The notes beneath the pieces were generated by a model. It made no database searches, was not told the origin of the DNA, and saw only the letters and a program-made list of their open reading frames with translations. A stretch of DNA of 64,000 nucleotides. Origin: Candidatus Ozemibacter sibiricus. Its GTDB lineage: Bacteria > Muiribacteriota > Ozemobacteria > Ozemobacterales > Ozemobacteraceae. The stretch is from assembly GCA_003327425.1 (NCBI GenBank), contig QOQW01000001.1:1-64000 (forward strand). Reading direction: 5' to 3'. The translations under genes and the position numbers were made by a program. Positions 8,199 through 17,436 of this stretch are shown here, in pieces (positions within the stretch are counted from its first letter, which is position 1; the number at the start of each line of letters is the position of its first letter).

Positions 8199-9341
8199 TC
8201 AAGAGACCTTGGCTTGGTCTGCCGACGAGGGGAGCAGCGATTCGCTCTCCAGTCGCAGGAGCACCCCGGCCAGGATCTCCGCGCCAGAAGCATGGCCATG
8301 GCGAGCGGCCGCGAGGATGGCCGCGGGCGAGAGAGGCTGCGTGCAGAACGAGTGAAGGAACCTTTCCCAGCGGAGATTCGTTAGGCCATGAGCGGCCATG
8401 GCCAATTGGTGCCAGGCCACGGGAGAGGTGCGGGCGCGGATCTCCGGCAGGAGGGCATCGCTGAGGCGGACACGGCACGGCGGGCCGAGCCAACGATCGG
8501 CGAGCAGAAGCCCGGTGATCAGGTCGTCCCAGGAGGGGGTGGAGCCGGTGCCGCGTCCGAACCACGTCGCGAACGGAGCCAGATCGATCGGTGGTCGGCC
8601 GGCGAGGGCGCCGGCCGTCGTCATGCCTGCCTCGGGCGGCCGAGCGATCGTGGGGGCGCGCAACGCCTGACGAAGGGCGGCCAGGGGGTGGGTGAATTCG
8701 TTGGTGGTTCGGCCGAGGAAGGCTTCCAGCAGGGCGCCTGAACCAGCGCTGGCGTCGGTTGGCGAAGGACATCGGGCGGCTTGGTTTTGAATGGAACCCT
8801 CGCCGGGGGGGGGCGGAGGGCACTCGGCCGTTGGGGCCGGCCTGGCTTGCCGTCGGGTGTGGATAGGGGCGGCGGAGGGAAGGGGACGGAGCGAGGAGTT
8901 CGGGGCGGGAGGAGCGTTGGGGGGCGGACATTCTTTTAAGCCTGGACCATCTTGAGCACATGAAGAGGGATCGACCATCAGGATCGGGCGGGGGGTGGCG
9001 AGCGGCAAGCAGCGCCGGAGCAGACGCGTGTTGGCGGTGAGCAGGCCCGGCGCAGCGGCGGTCGGTCGGTCGGGCGGGAGCAGGTCGGGCCCGCGCTCCC
9101 AGCGCCAGGGGCCCAGCGCCAGAATGCCGGCCGGGTCCAGGAGGAGGGGGGAGGTGGCCGCGGCCATCCAGGCCTGATCAGGTACGAGCACGGCCAGAGG
9201 ATGGACGAGGTCGGGGTCGGAGGTTAGGAACAGCGGGGCCGAATCCAGCCAGACGATGGCTCCGTGACGGAACACGCTGCCCGGTGCCGCTTCCCAGGGC
9301 CCAGCTGTCGGCAGCCAGCTATCGATGCGCACTCTGTACAT
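8199..9341 (-). CDS. DUF2877 family protein (AllH-like)
   Basis: 380 aa, convergent with the preceding pair. The C-terminal half (~215-330) carries the DUF2877 signature: a glycine-rich GRGTGSTPSWDD loop with the following helical segment. One member of this family, AllH, is a subunit of oxamate carbamoyltransferase in allantoin catabolism. No AllF/AllG partner is in the window, so that role cannot be inferred. Residues ~130-205 are a Pro/Ala/Cys-rich, low-complexity insertion that is probably disordered. No clear Shine-Dalgarno precedes the ATG at 9341. Confidence 0.65.
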   Translation of the reverse strand: MYRVRIDSWLPTAGPWEAAPGSVFRHGAIVWLDSAPLFLTSDPDLVHPLAVLVPDQAWMAAATSPLLLDPAGILALGPWRWERGPDLLPPDRPTAAAPGLLTANTRLLRRCLPLATPRPILMVDPSSCAQDGPGLKECPPPNAPPAPNSSLRPLPSAAPIHTRRQARPAPTAECPPPPPGEGSIQNQAARCPSPTDASAGSGALLEAFLGRTTNEFTHPLAALRQALRAPTIARPPEAGMTTAGALAGRPPIDLAPFATWFGRGTGSTPSWDDLITGLLLADRWLGPPCRVRLSDALLPEIRARTSPVAWHQLAMAAHGLTNLRWERFLHSFCTQPLSPAAILAAARHGHASGAEILAGVLLRLESESLLPSSADQAKVS

Positions 9342-9977
9342 GCTCTGGCAGTGACCGTTTGAATCAACCTGCGTGCCGAGGGCGTCGTGGCAAGGTCCTC
9401 GGCCGGCTCAGGGAGAGGAGCGCCGGTGTGGCTTCAGACGGCCTCGCCAGGCGGCGCCGGTGCGCCCAACCCTTGGTCGGTGGCCATCCATCAGGGCTTT
9501 GTTCGGTCGAAGAGCCCTCGAAGCGGCAATGGTGCGGCCTGGTCCACCGAGGCGTTCCATTTCTCATGCGGGCATTCCCTGAGGAGGGATGGCGGTCTGA
9601 AGGCAGGTAACAAAGGGAGGGGCAAAAGATCGGAACCGCGACCAGGTTCCTAAGGAATTCTGTTCAGGACCGCGGCGTGCGACTTGTTGAGCTGCCATGC
9701 CCATGGCCAACCTCCCGTGATCCATGATATAGCATGAATGGCTTTTGAATGGCGGAGCTTCTGCTACAGGCAAAGGCAACGCCAACCGGCAACGGCCGTT
9801 GTCAGCCAAGACGCATCAATCGGACACCGGAGAAGCAATCGACCTGCCTGGATAGGCCGTCGCCCGGGGCTGGCCGGTCGCTGAGGGGCCATGGCCCTTT
9901 GCTCCTGGCGAGCACGGCGGGCAGGGGGCTTTCTCTCAGATTTGGAGTCGACAAGGTTTACCTGAAAACCATGGAGG
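9342..9977. other. Intergenic region without a supportable gene
   Basis: 636 bases between divergent genes. Short open frames exist on both strands but have no ribosome site, conserved motif or plausible composition. One small inverted repeat is present (GGAACC/GGTTCC, 9632-9650) and an AT-richer patch at ~9718-9735. It presumably holds promoters for the DUF2877 gene (minus) and the radical SAM gene (plus), but I could not identify a convincing -35/-10 pair. Confidence 0.6.
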
Positions 9978-12782
9978 ATGATGGGTAGAAATCTGATGAC
10001 TGATCCCGCGGCGATCGCCGCGTGGGTGGAACGCCACCGACGAGCCTTGTCGGGCCGTGGTCTGTGGCTGCGGGGCGGCGAGCCCAATACCCTCGATCCG
10101 GCGGGCTTCGGGGCGGCCCGCTTACGGGTGCTGATCGTTCGGCTTTCGGAATATGGCGAGGTGGCGGCCGGGCTCACCCATTCCCTGCTCTTCCAGTTGG
10201 CCGCCGGAGTGGAGGGCGTTTACGTCGACCTCGCCTTCCTGCCGTCGGCGCGCGACGAGTCCCTCATGCGGCGGGACGGCATTCCGCTGCTGGTGGGCAC
10301 AGGATCGAAGCAGCCGGCGAGCGCGTTCGATATCCTGGCGGTCAGCAACTCGGTGGTGCAGGAGCTGATCAATCTGCCGGCCCTGCTGGCGCATTCGGGC
10401 ATTCCCTTGTCGCGGGAAGGGCGGGCAGCGGGCCGGTTCCCCTTCGTGCTCCTGGGAGGAAGCAACTCCTACGTGACGTCGGTGCTGCACGGCCCGCTCG
10501 GCTCGTCAGAGGAAGGTGGCGGGGCCGGGCTGGTCGACGGGGTGGTGGTCGGCGATGGCGAAGAGGCGTTCCCGCGCTTCCTTGCGCTGGCTCGCGATCT
10601 GGCAGGCCAGGGCCGTGCTACTCTGCTGGCGGCCGCCCGGCGTGATGTGCCCGGCTTCTACGATCCGTCGGCCTATCGGCAGGAATTCGATGGGGCAGGG
10701 CGGTTGGCCCGCATTGTCCCAGCGGCGGGCGCCCCTTTTCCGGTCAGAGCGCATCGGGCCGATCCCGAGGCACCGAAAAATTACTTTGTACGAGGGCCCA
10801 TTTTCTATCATGAAGAGGCCGCCGGCACCGCGCCCCTTCTGGTGACCTCCGGATGCCCGTATTTCTGCTCCTTCTGCAAGGAGTCCTGGGAGCAGAAGCC
10901 CTACCGGGAACGGCCGGTGGCTCGCCTGATCGACGCGGCGCGGCAGATGAAGGCCAATCTGGGGCTGAGCGAGATCGGTCTGATGACCTTCAACCTGAAC
11001 ACCTGCTCCGGGTTGCGCCCGTTGCTGGCTCAGCTGGACCGGCTCTTCGACCGGGTGGCGCTGAAGAGCCAGCGCTTCGATGCGATCGCCTACGCTCCCG
11101 ACCTGCTCGAACGGCAACTGGCCGCTGGGAAACGGACCTATACCTGCGCCATGGAAGGGATCAGCGACCGGCTGCGCGAGCGGTTGCAGAAGAACCTGCC
11201 CGAGGCGGTGCTGCTGAAGGGCTTCCAGGAGTTGTTCCAGCGCCAGGTGCGGCAGATGAAGGTCTTCGTGATCGTCACCGGCTGGGAGGAGGAGAGCGAC
11301 CTGCAGGAATTCGGCCGGCTGCTCGATCGACTCAAGAAGATGATGGAAGGCCGGCGCGGCCGACCGTTGCTCACGTTCTCGCTGGCGGCGTTGTTCCGGC
11401 CGCCCCGCACGCCCTTGCAGGCCATGGCGCGCCCCGGCGGGATGGCTCGGCTCGAGCATCTGATGCAGCGGGTGTTGACGGCGGTCAGGCAGGCGGGATT
11501 CGAGGGACGGATCAGTGCGGGCCCGGCCGACGCCATCGTTTCGGAATGGCTGGCCTATGCCGACCGGCGCGGGACCGCGCGCCTGGTCGAGGCTTCGGTG
11601 GCGCGGGGCTTCCGCTACCGAGGGGAATGCGGGGCTGACCTGGCTGCTTTCTTGACCACCGACTCCCCGACCCCGACCGGACCGGAAGGGTATCTGAGCC
11701 CGGTCGCCGCAAGATCGGACCTCGAGGGTCGCCCATCACCATCGCCTGAGCGGCGGGCAAGCGCCAGTGGCTCGGGTGAGGAAAGCCCGGAAAAGGCCGA
11801 GGTGGCGGGCATCGCCAGAGAAGAGGGGCATGTTCGCCATGGTAGGGTCTTATACCCTTGGGACGATGTGGATGTCGGGGTCTCGGCCGAGTTTCTGGCC
11901 CGCAATACCGCCGTTCTCGAACAAGGTGGTTCTTTGCCGTCGTGTCTGGCTCGCCCCTTCGGAGGCGGGGCCTGCCTCGGCTGCGGAGCCTGCCGCACCG
12001 ATGCCGAGCGCCAGACCACGCTGCAATGGGCGCCGCCGGACGAGGGGCTGGGCGTGGCTGCCAGAGCGGGATCTGGAGCAACCCCGACCGGGCCGGGGAG
12101 CGCTCGCGCTCGAGGCGGCGCGGCGCGGGCCGAGCCCGTGCTCCGGCGGTGGCGGGTGGTGGCGAGCCTTCCGCGGCGGTGGGCCGAGACCGGCCATCGC
12201 TTCCTGGGGGCGGTGCTGGCTCGGAATCTCATGCGCGGGCTTCCCGGTTTGGTGGAGACCTTCGTGCGGGTCGATCGGAGCATGGAGCGACAGGCCAGCT
12301 ATGGTCTGTTCTGGGCGGAAATCCTGGTGAAGGCAGAATGGTCCGGGCCAGCCCCAGCCGATCGCGTCGGGGCGTCGACTCCTGGGGCCGGTTTCCCGCT
12401 GAAAGGCGAAGACGCCGATGGGATGGTGATTCATGAGGTGCGTCTGGTGCCTGGCCGGGCCGACGTGCCGGGCGACGAACCGGGGTACCAGCTTCGGCTC
12501 GAGCTGCCGAGCGAGGGTATCGATCCGGCCCCGCGGGTCGATGAGGTCTTGCACAGGTATCGATGGGCTCACCAAAAACGATGGATCGGCGATCGCCTGA
12601 CCTGGCTGTTGAACCCCGGCCAGGCCAAGAAGAGCGGGCTCGTCCGTCTCGAATGGCGGCGGGGGGTCGGCAGCCTCGAACTCGAGGTCCTGCGCTGGCC
12701 TGAACCTCACGTCCTGCCGGCCTTGAGCGGTGGGGATGGCCTCTGCGAAGTGCTGGCGTTCATCAAAAAGCCGTCTTTGTGA
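9978..12782 (+). CDS. Large B12-binding-type radical SAM protein with C-terminal Cys cluster
   Basis: 934 aa from the first ATG; starts at 9981 and 9996 are also possible because a GGAGG abuts 9978. Residues ~45-225 resemble a cobalamin-binding (Rossmann-like) N-domain. C293, C297 and C300 form the CPYFCSFC radical SAM motif that binds the catalytic [4Fe-4S] cluster and S-adenosylmethionine. The barrel continues to ~550. A Pro/Ser/Ala-rich linker follows, then a second Cys motif (GACLGCGACRT) that could hold an auxiliary cluster or zinc, and a C-terminal ~200-residue domain I do not recognise. The gene is monocistronic with long flanks. The reaction is unknown: methyltransfer or B12-dependent rearrangement would be typical. 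Confidence 0.8.
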   Translation: MMGRNLMTDPAAIAAWVERHRRALSGRGLWLRGGEPNTLDPAGFGAARLRVLIVRLSEYGEVAAGLTHSLLFQLAAGVEGVYVDLAFLPSARDESLMRRDGIPLLVGTGSKQPASAFDILAVSNSVVQELINLPALLAHSGIPLSREGRAAGRFPFVLLGGSNSYVTSVLHGPLGSSEEGGGAGLVDGVVVGDGEEAFPRFLALARDLAGQGRATLLAAARRDVPGFYDPSAYRQEFDGAGRLARIVPAAGAPFPVRAHRADPEAPKNYFVRGPIFYHEEAAGTAPLLVTSGCPYFCSFCKESWEQKPYRERPVARLIDAARQMKANLGLSEIGLMTFNLNTCSGLRPLLAQLDRLFDRVALKSQRFDAIAYAPDLLERQLAAGKRTYTCAMEGISDRLRERLQKNLPEAVLLKGFQELFQRQVRQMKVFVIVTGWEEESDLQEFGRLLDRLKKMMEGRRGRPLLTFSLAALFRPPRTPLQAMARPGGMARLEHLMQRVLTAVRQAGFEGRISAGPADAIVSEWLAYADRRGTARLVEASVARGFRYRGECGADLAAFLTTDSPTPTGPEGYLSPVAARSDLEGRPSPSPERRASASGSGEESPEKAEVAGIAREEGHVRHGRVLYPWDDVDVGVSAEFLARNTAVLEQGGSLPSCLARPFGGGACLGCGACRTDAERQTTLQWAPPDEGLGVAARAGSGATPTGPGSARARGGAARAEPVLRRWRVVASLPRRWAETGHRFLGAVLARNLMRGLPGLVETFVRVDRSMERQASYGLFWAEILVKAEWSGPAPADRVGASTPGAGFPLKGEDADGMVIHEVRLVPGRADVPGDEPGYQLRLELPSEGIDPAPRVDEVLHRYRWAHQKRWIGDRLTWLLNPGQAKKSGLVRLEWRRGVGSLELEVLRWPEPHVLPALSGGDGLCEVLAFIKKPSL

Positions 12783-12800
12783 AAAAAATCCTAATTTTGT

Positions 12801-12828
12801 TTGACTTTCTGGGGATTTTTCCTACAAT
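12801..12828 (+). promoter_or_regulatory. Strong sigma70-like promoter of the hydrogenase operon
   Basis: TTGACT (12801-12806), 16-bp spacer, TACAAT (12823-12828), preceded by an A/T-rich patch (12782-12800) that could act as an UP element. The predicted start gives a ~68-base leader before the receiver-protein gene. Confidence 0.7.
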
Positions 12829-12902
12829 AAGGGGGCCATCGGTCGGTATCGGGCCAGGGAGGCCGCGGCAGGTGGCACAACGCGCGCAAGGAGTTCGTGA
12901 CT

Positions 12903-13271
12903 ATGGCCAAGATACTGCTCGTCGATGATGACAAGGACTTCGTGGACATCAATCGCGCCCATCTCGAAAAGCATGGGTACACCGTGGTGGCCGGCCACAA
13001 CCCCCAGGAAGGGATGGCCCTTTTGCACAAAGAGAAGCCAGACCTGCTGATCCTGGACGTGATGATGGAAGAAGCCGACGATGGTTTTGCCATGGCCCAG
13101 AAGATCCGCAAAGAGGGCAACAAGATCCCGATCATCATGCTGACCTCCGTTGCCAAGATCACCGGGCAGTCCTACGGCAAGGACAGCGCCATGGTGCCGG
13201 TGAACGAGTTCTTCGAGAAGCCGGTGCCGGCCGACAAGCTGCTGGCTGCCATCAAGAAGTACGTGAAATAA
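12903..13271 (+). CDS. Stand-alone response-regulator receiver protein
   Basis: 122 aa, only a receiver domain. The ATG at 12903 is preferred over the GTG at 12897 because AAGGAG sits nine bases upstream. Complete phospho-acceptor set: acidic VDDD near residue 8, the phospho-Asp in LILDVMM, Thr in MLTS and Lys in FEKPV. There is no output domain, so it must act by protein contact or as a phosphate relay. It is the first gene of the hydrogenase operon and begins the transcript, 13 bases ahead of the NuoE-like subunit. That placement suggests signal-dependent control of the hydrogenase complex, but this is inference; no cognate histidine kinase is present. Confidence 0.92.
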   Translation: MAKILLVDDDKDFVDINRAHLEKHGYTVVAGHNPQEGMALLHKEKPDLLILDVMMEEADDGFAMAQKIRKEGNKIPIIMLTSVAKITGQSYGKDSAMVPVNEFFEKPVPADKLLAAIKKYVK

Positions 13272-13284
13272 CGAGGAGACCGTC

Positions 13285-13803
13285 ATGCTCGCATCCGAAA
13301 AAGACCAACTCCGGCACGAAATCACCGCGATCGCCAAAAAGTACGAGTTCCATCGCAGCGGGTTGATGCCCGTTCTGCAACATGTGCAGCGGGCCTACCA
13401 TCACATTTCCCCGGAAGCGATGCAGGAGGTGGCCGATGTGTTCGGCATCCATCCTGCCGAAGTGCATGGGGTGGTGAGTTTCTATTCCTTTCTGTCCACC
13501 AAGAAGAAGGGGAAATTCATCATTCGGCTGTGCCAGACCATCTCCTGCGAGATGGCTGATAAGAAGGCCATCGCCACGCAGCTCGAGAACGACCTGGGCA
13601 TCAAATTCGGCGAGACGACGCCCGATGGCATGTTCACCCTGGAATACACCAACTGCCTGGGCATGTGCGATCAGGGGCCGGCCATGCTGGTCAATGACGA
13701 AGTCTACACCAAGGTGACGCCGGAAGGGGTGGCCGATATCATCGAAAGCTATGTCAAGAAGTTCGGGGCGCACGTGACCCACGAAGAAGGAGCCGAGAAA
13801 TGA
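13285..13803 (+). CDS. hydC: [FeFe] hydrogenase NuoE-like [2Fe-2S] subunit (HydC/HndA)
   Basis: 172 aa with GAGGAG before the ATG. Thioredoxin-like NuoE/24-kDa fold. The four [2Fe-2S] ligands are present as C83-x4-C88 and C124-x3-C128. It passes electrons between the flavin subunit and the hydrogenase chain in trimeric NAD(H)-linked enzymes. Its last bases overlap the next gene (ATGA), typical of translationally coupled subunits. Confidence 0.93.
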   Translation: MLASEKDQLRHEITAIAKKYEFHRSGLMPVLQHVQRAYHHISPEAMQEVADVFGIHPAEVHGVVSFYSFLSTKKKGKFIIRLCQTISCEMADKKAIATQLENDLGIKFGETTPDGMFTLEYTNCLGMCDQGPAMLVNDEVYTKVTPEGVADIIESYVKKFGAHVTHEEGAEK

Positions 13804-14987
13804 GCCGCCACAAGACCGATCTGGTGATCTTTTCCGAGATTCACGTCGACCAGGCCTTGAAGAAGGCCCTGGCCCGCGAGCGGGCCGATCTCATCAACGA
13901 AGTGCGCGACAGCGGCCTGAAAGGGCGCGGCGGCGCGGGCTTCCCCACCGGCACCAAATGGAATCTGGCGGGCGCGGCGCAGGGCGATCGCAAGTTCGTG
14001 GTCTGCAATGCCGACGAAGGCGAGCCGGGTACTTTCAAAGATCGAGTGCTGCTCACCGATTACGCCGAGCAGCTGATCGCCGGCATGGTGGTGGCGGGCT
14101 ATTGTATCGGCGCCCGGGAAGGCATCATCTACTTGCGGGGCGAGTACGAATACATGATGCGGGGTCTCAAAGAGACCATGGTCGCGATGCGCAAGCGGAA
14201 CCTGCTGGGCAAGGACATCGCGGGAAAGAAAGGCTTCGAGTTCGACATCCACATCCATCTCGGGGCGGGCGCCTACGTCTGCGGCGAGGAAACGGCCCTG
14301 ATCGAGAGTCTCGAAGGACATCGCGGCGAACCCCGCAATCGGCCGCCCTTCCCGGTCACTACGGGGTATCTCGGCTGTCCCACGGTGGTCAACAACGTCG
14401 AGACCTTCATTACCGCGTTCCACATCATCGACAAAGGCGCGGCCTGGTTCAGGAAGTTCGGAACCGACAAATCGACCGGCACCAAGCTGTTCAGCGTATC
14501 GGGCGATTGCGCCCGCCCGGGCGTCTATGAGTTCCCGATGGGCATCACGGTGGCCAACCTGCTGAAGGAGGTCGGGGGCGAGAACGCCAAGGCCGTTCAG
14601 ATCGGGGGCGCGTCGGGGCGGTGCGTGGCGCGCCATGAGTTCGGTTCGACCATCGCTTATGAAGACATTCCCACCGGCGGCTCGATCATCGTCTTCGGGC
14701 CCCACCGGAACATGCTGCAGGTGGCGAAGAACTTCATGGAATTCTTCCTCGAGGAATCCTGCGGTCAGTGCACTCCCTGCCGGTATGGCACCGAAACCCT
14801 CCTGGAAGGGATCAAACTGCTCGAGCAGAAGAAATGTCCGATGAAGTATCTGCGTGAATTGATCTCCTTGGGCGAGACGATGCAGGTGTCGAGCAAGTGC
14901 GGTCTGGGGCAGTCGGCCCCCAACGCCTTCATCTCGATCCTGCAGAACTTCAAGCACGAGATCCTGGCCCATCCGCAGGGCGAGTGA
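13800..14987 (+). CDS. hydB: [FeFe] hydrogenase NuoF-like FMN/NAD(H)-binding subunit (HydB)
   Basis: 395 aa, overlapping hydC by four bases. It contains the NuoF core: GRGGAGFPTGTKW (FMN), ADEGEPGTFKDR, a GAGAYVCGEETA NAD-site loop, an SLBB segment, and the N3-type [4Fe-4S] ligands C321, C324, C327 and C367. It oxidises or reduces NAD(H). Compared with the ~600-residue HydB of Thermotoga-type enzymes, it lacks the N-terminal [2Fe-2S] extension and the C-terminal 2x[4Fe-4S] ferredoxin domain, so it is a minimal form. Confidence 0.93.
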   Translation: MSRHKTDLVIFSEIHVDQALKKALARERADLINEVRDSGLKGRGGAGFPTGTKWNLAGAAQGDRKFVVCNADEGEPGTFKDRVLLTDYAEQLIAGMVVAGYCIGAREGIIYLRGEYEYMMRGLKETMVAMRKRNLLGKDIAGKKGFEFDIHIHLGAGAYVCGEETALIESLEGHRGEPRNRPPFPVTTGYLGCPTVVNNVETFITAFHIIDKGAAWFRKFGTDKSTGTKLFSVSGDCARPGVYEFPMGITVANLLKEVGGENAKAVQIGGASGRCVARHEFGSTIAYEDIPTGGSIIVFGPHRNMLQVAKNFMEFFLEESCGQCTPCRYGTETLLEGIKLLEQKKCPMKYLRELISLGETMQVSSKCGLGQSAPNAFISILQNFKHEILAHPQGE

Positions 14988-15006
14988 AGACAAGGGAGAG
15001 AACAAC

Positions 15007-16950
15007 ATGGCTCACAAACAACCCCACAACAGCCAGTGCGGCAGCGATCGCGCTCCTCTCAGCCAGCGCCGCTTCAAGATGCCGGAAATCAAGAACGAGA
15101 AAGATCTGGGCGCCATGGTCAAGGTGACCATCGACGGCACGGAGATCGAAGTGCCGTTCGGCACCACCATTCTCGATGCCGCTCGGAAGCTGAACATCAA
15201 GATCCCGACGCTGTGCTACCACGAAGATCTGTGCGTTGCCGGCGTGTGCCGGGTCTGCGTCGTGGAGGTCGAAGGGCAGCGCACCCTGCAGGCCGCCTGC
15301 GCCTACCCCGTAACGGGGCCGATCAAAGTGTCGACCTATTCCGCCAAAGTGCGCAAAGCGCGCCGCCACAACCTCGACCTCATGCTCAAGCACCACTATG
15401 GCGAGTGCTATAGCTGCGTGCGCAACAACAACTGCGAGCTGCAGAGCCTGGCCAAGGAGTATGGCGTCGATTTCTACCGCTTCGGCCACGTCGACAAGCC
15501 GCATCATGAGATCGATCGCTCCAGCTACAGCGTCGTGCGCGACATGAACAAGTGCATCCTGTGCCGGCGCTGCGTGCGCACCTGCATCGACCTGCAGGAA
15601 GTGGGCGTGCTCGAGGCGATCAATCGGGGGCCCCACACCGAGATCGCCACTTTCAACGAGATGCCGCTGGGCGATGTGATCTGCATCAACTGCGGCCAGT
15701 GCATCAATCGTTGTCCGGTCGGCGCTCTGCGGGCCAAGGATCCGTCCGATGAGATCTGGGCGGCGATCGACGATCCCAACAAGCATGTCGTCATCCAGAC
15801 CGCGCCCAGCCCGCGCGCCGCCATTGGCGAATGTTTCGGCCTGCCGCCCGGCACCTCGGTCACTCGCCAGCTCAACACCGCCCTGCGCCGCGCCGGCTTC
15901 GACAAGGTCTTCGACACCAACTTCACGGCCGACCTCACCATCATGGAGGAGGCCACCGAGCTGTTGATCCGCCTCAAGAAGGCCCTGGTCGATAAAGACA
16001 AGACCGTCAAGCTGCCGCAGTTCACCTCCTGTTCTCCGGGCTGGGTGAAGTTCTGCGAGCATTTCTACCCGGAGTTCACCGATTACCTGTCGACCTGCAA
16101 GAGCCCGCAACAGATGTTCGGCGCCCTGCTCAAGACCTGGTACGCCGAGCGGGCCGGCATCGATCCCAAAAACATCGTCACCGTGGCGTTGATGCCGTGC
16201 AGCGCCAAGAAATTCGAGTGCAACCGCCCCGAGATGACCTCGAGCGGGTACAAAGATGTCGATTATGGTCTGACCAGCCGCGAACTGGCCCAGATGATCA
16301 TGGAAACGGGGCTCGACCTGCCCAATTTGCCGCCGTCGGACTTCGACGATCCGGTGGGTGAGGCGTCGGGCGCCGGTCTGATCTTCGGGGCCACCGGCGG
16401 CGTCATGGAAGCCGCGCTGCGCACTGCCGTCGAAGTGGTGACGGGCGTCAAGACCGAGAACATCTTCAAGAACCTGGACATCATTCCAGTGCGTGGGTTC
16501 GAAGGGGTGCGGTACTACGAGATTCCCATCGAGAAGACGGCACCCGTCCCGCCCTTGCTGCAGAAAGCCATTGGCGTTAAATCCTTCGACTTCCTCAAGG
16601 GGGCGACCTTGAAGGTCGCGGTGGCCCATGGCACCGCCAACGCTCGCCGGGTCATGGAAGACATCAAGGCCGGCGGGAAGTTCGCGGAAGCGCATTTCAT
16701 CGAATTCATGGCCTGCCCCGGCGGCTGTCTGGGCGGCGGCGGTCAGCCCATTCCGACCTCGCCCGAGATCCGGGAGGCGCGCGCCAAGGCGATCTATGCG
16801 GAAGATGCCGAACTGGCGGTCCGCAAATCGCATGAAAACAAACATGTGATCGATCTCTACAAGGAATTCCTGACCGATGGTCCGTGCGGCCACAAGTCGC
16901 ACCACCTGCTCCACACGCACTACCTGAAGCGCGGCAAGCGCATCGTGTGA
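15007..16950 (+). CDS. hydA: [FeFe] hydrogenase catalytic subunit (HydA, trimeric/bifurcating type)
   Basis: 647 aa, the usual size for HydA of NADH/ferredoxin-linked hydrogenases. The ATG at 15007 has GGGAGAG six bases upstream. Domains: N-terminal [2Fe-2S] plant-type ferredoxin (C70, C81, C84, C98); a NuoG-like His/Cys cluster (around C134); two [4Fe-4S] CxxCxxCxxxC motifs (~180-240); H-cluster domain from ~255. The three H-cluster motifs are TSCSPGW (C342), MPCSAKK (C398) and a CPGGC motif (C570, C574) followed by LGGGGQP. The first normally reads TSCCPxW; here the second Cys is Ser343. The chain reversibly produces H2. No HydE/F/G maturases lie in the window, so they must be elsewhere. 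Confidence 0.94.
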   Translation: MAHKQPHNSQCGSDRAPLSQRRFKMPEIKNEKDLGAMVKVTIDGTEIEVPFGTTILDAARKLNIKIPTLCYHEDLCVAGVCRVCVVEVEGQRTLQAACAYPVTGPIKVSTYSAKVRKARRHNLDLMLKHHYGECYSCVRNNNCELQSLAKEYGVDFYRFGHVDKPHHEIDRSSYSVVRDMNKCILCRRCVRTCIDLQEVGVLEAINRGPHTEIATFNEMPLGDVICINCGQCINRCPVGALRAKDPSDEIWAAIDDPNKHVVIQTAPSPRAAIGECFGLPPGTSVTRQLNTALRRAGFDKVFDTNFTADLTIMEEATELLIRLKKALVDKDKTVKLPQFTSCSPGWVKFCEHFYPEFTDYLSTCKSPQQMFGALLKTWYAERAGIDPKNIVTVALMPCSAKKFECNRPEMTSSGYKDVDYGLTSRELAQMIMETGLDLPNLPPSDFDDPVGEASGAGLIFGATGGVMEAALRTAVEVVTGVKTENIFKNLDIIPVRGFEGVRYYEIPIEKTAPVPPLLQKAIGVKSFDFLKGATLKVAVAHGTANARRVMEDIKAGGKFAEAHFIEFMACPGGCLGGGGQPIPTSPEIREARAKAIYAEDAELAVRKSHENKHVIDLYKEFLTDGPCGHKSHHLLHTHYLKRGKRIV

Positions 16951-17316
16951 GTTCGGTCCGGGCGCTTGCGGGCTGAGCCACGCGAGCTGGCCAGGACGAA
17001 TCACGAAGACCTCTCCGGAAGGGCGCGGGATGACCGCGCCCTTCCCCTCTGAGGGCGCATCGAGCCGCGCCAGAAGGGGGTTTCGTGGGATCATGGGATC
17101 AGGACAAACGCCAAATCTTGAAGGGTGCCACTGCGAAGAGTCTCTTTTCCCCAGGTCACCGCCAGAACCCAAGGGCAACCGGCCCCTGGACCCCTGATCG
17201 ATGTCGTGCTCTTGGGGCGGCTCACCAGCCGGTCGGCGGTCTCGCCGAACCCCAGGTGGAGGTGTCTTTGCTGACTACAGGCGTTGGCAGGTTGGCGTTT
17301 GCCCTGCCTCCGGCCC
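16951..17316. other. Intergenic region after the hydrogenase operon
   Basis: About 370 bases with no supportable gene. It contains one strong hairpin (listed separately) and then GC-rich sequence leading to the glcD promoter. Short open frames here lack ribosome sites. Confidence 0.6.
17017..17045 (+). terminator. Hairpin after hydA (no T-tract)
   Basis: A perfect 12-bp stem (GGAAGGGCGCGG and its complement) with a GATGA loop, 66 bases after the hydA stop. It is followed by CCTCTG, not T's. Its position fits termination of the hydrogenase transcript. Confidence 0.55.
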
Positions 17317-17346
17317 TTGTCTATGGTCTCTTTCCCGCGATAGAAT
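17317..17346 (+). promoter_or_regulatory. Sigma70-like promoter upstream of glcD
   Basis: TTGTCT (17317-17322), 18-bp spacer, TAGAAT (17341-17346). It is the only convincing pair in the intergenic region before the glcDF-rnhB-yraN run. Confidence 0.5.
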
Positions 17347-17436
17347 GCCCACCTATGTTGATTCCCTTAGCCAATGCCGTTGGCCATTTCTGTCAGAAGG
17401 CGGCCCGGCGACCGCCTGGCTCTGCCGCTTTGGCCC

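Noticed and set aside
9342-9977. Several short open frames in the gap before the radical SAM gene
   Set aside because: None has a ribosome site, sensible hydropathy or conserved motif; treated as intergenic.
14950-17178. Long open frame on the minus strand antisense to hydA
   Set aside because: It is a by-product of GC-rich codon bias in the third position of hydA; it has no ribosome site and its composition does not resemble a protein family.
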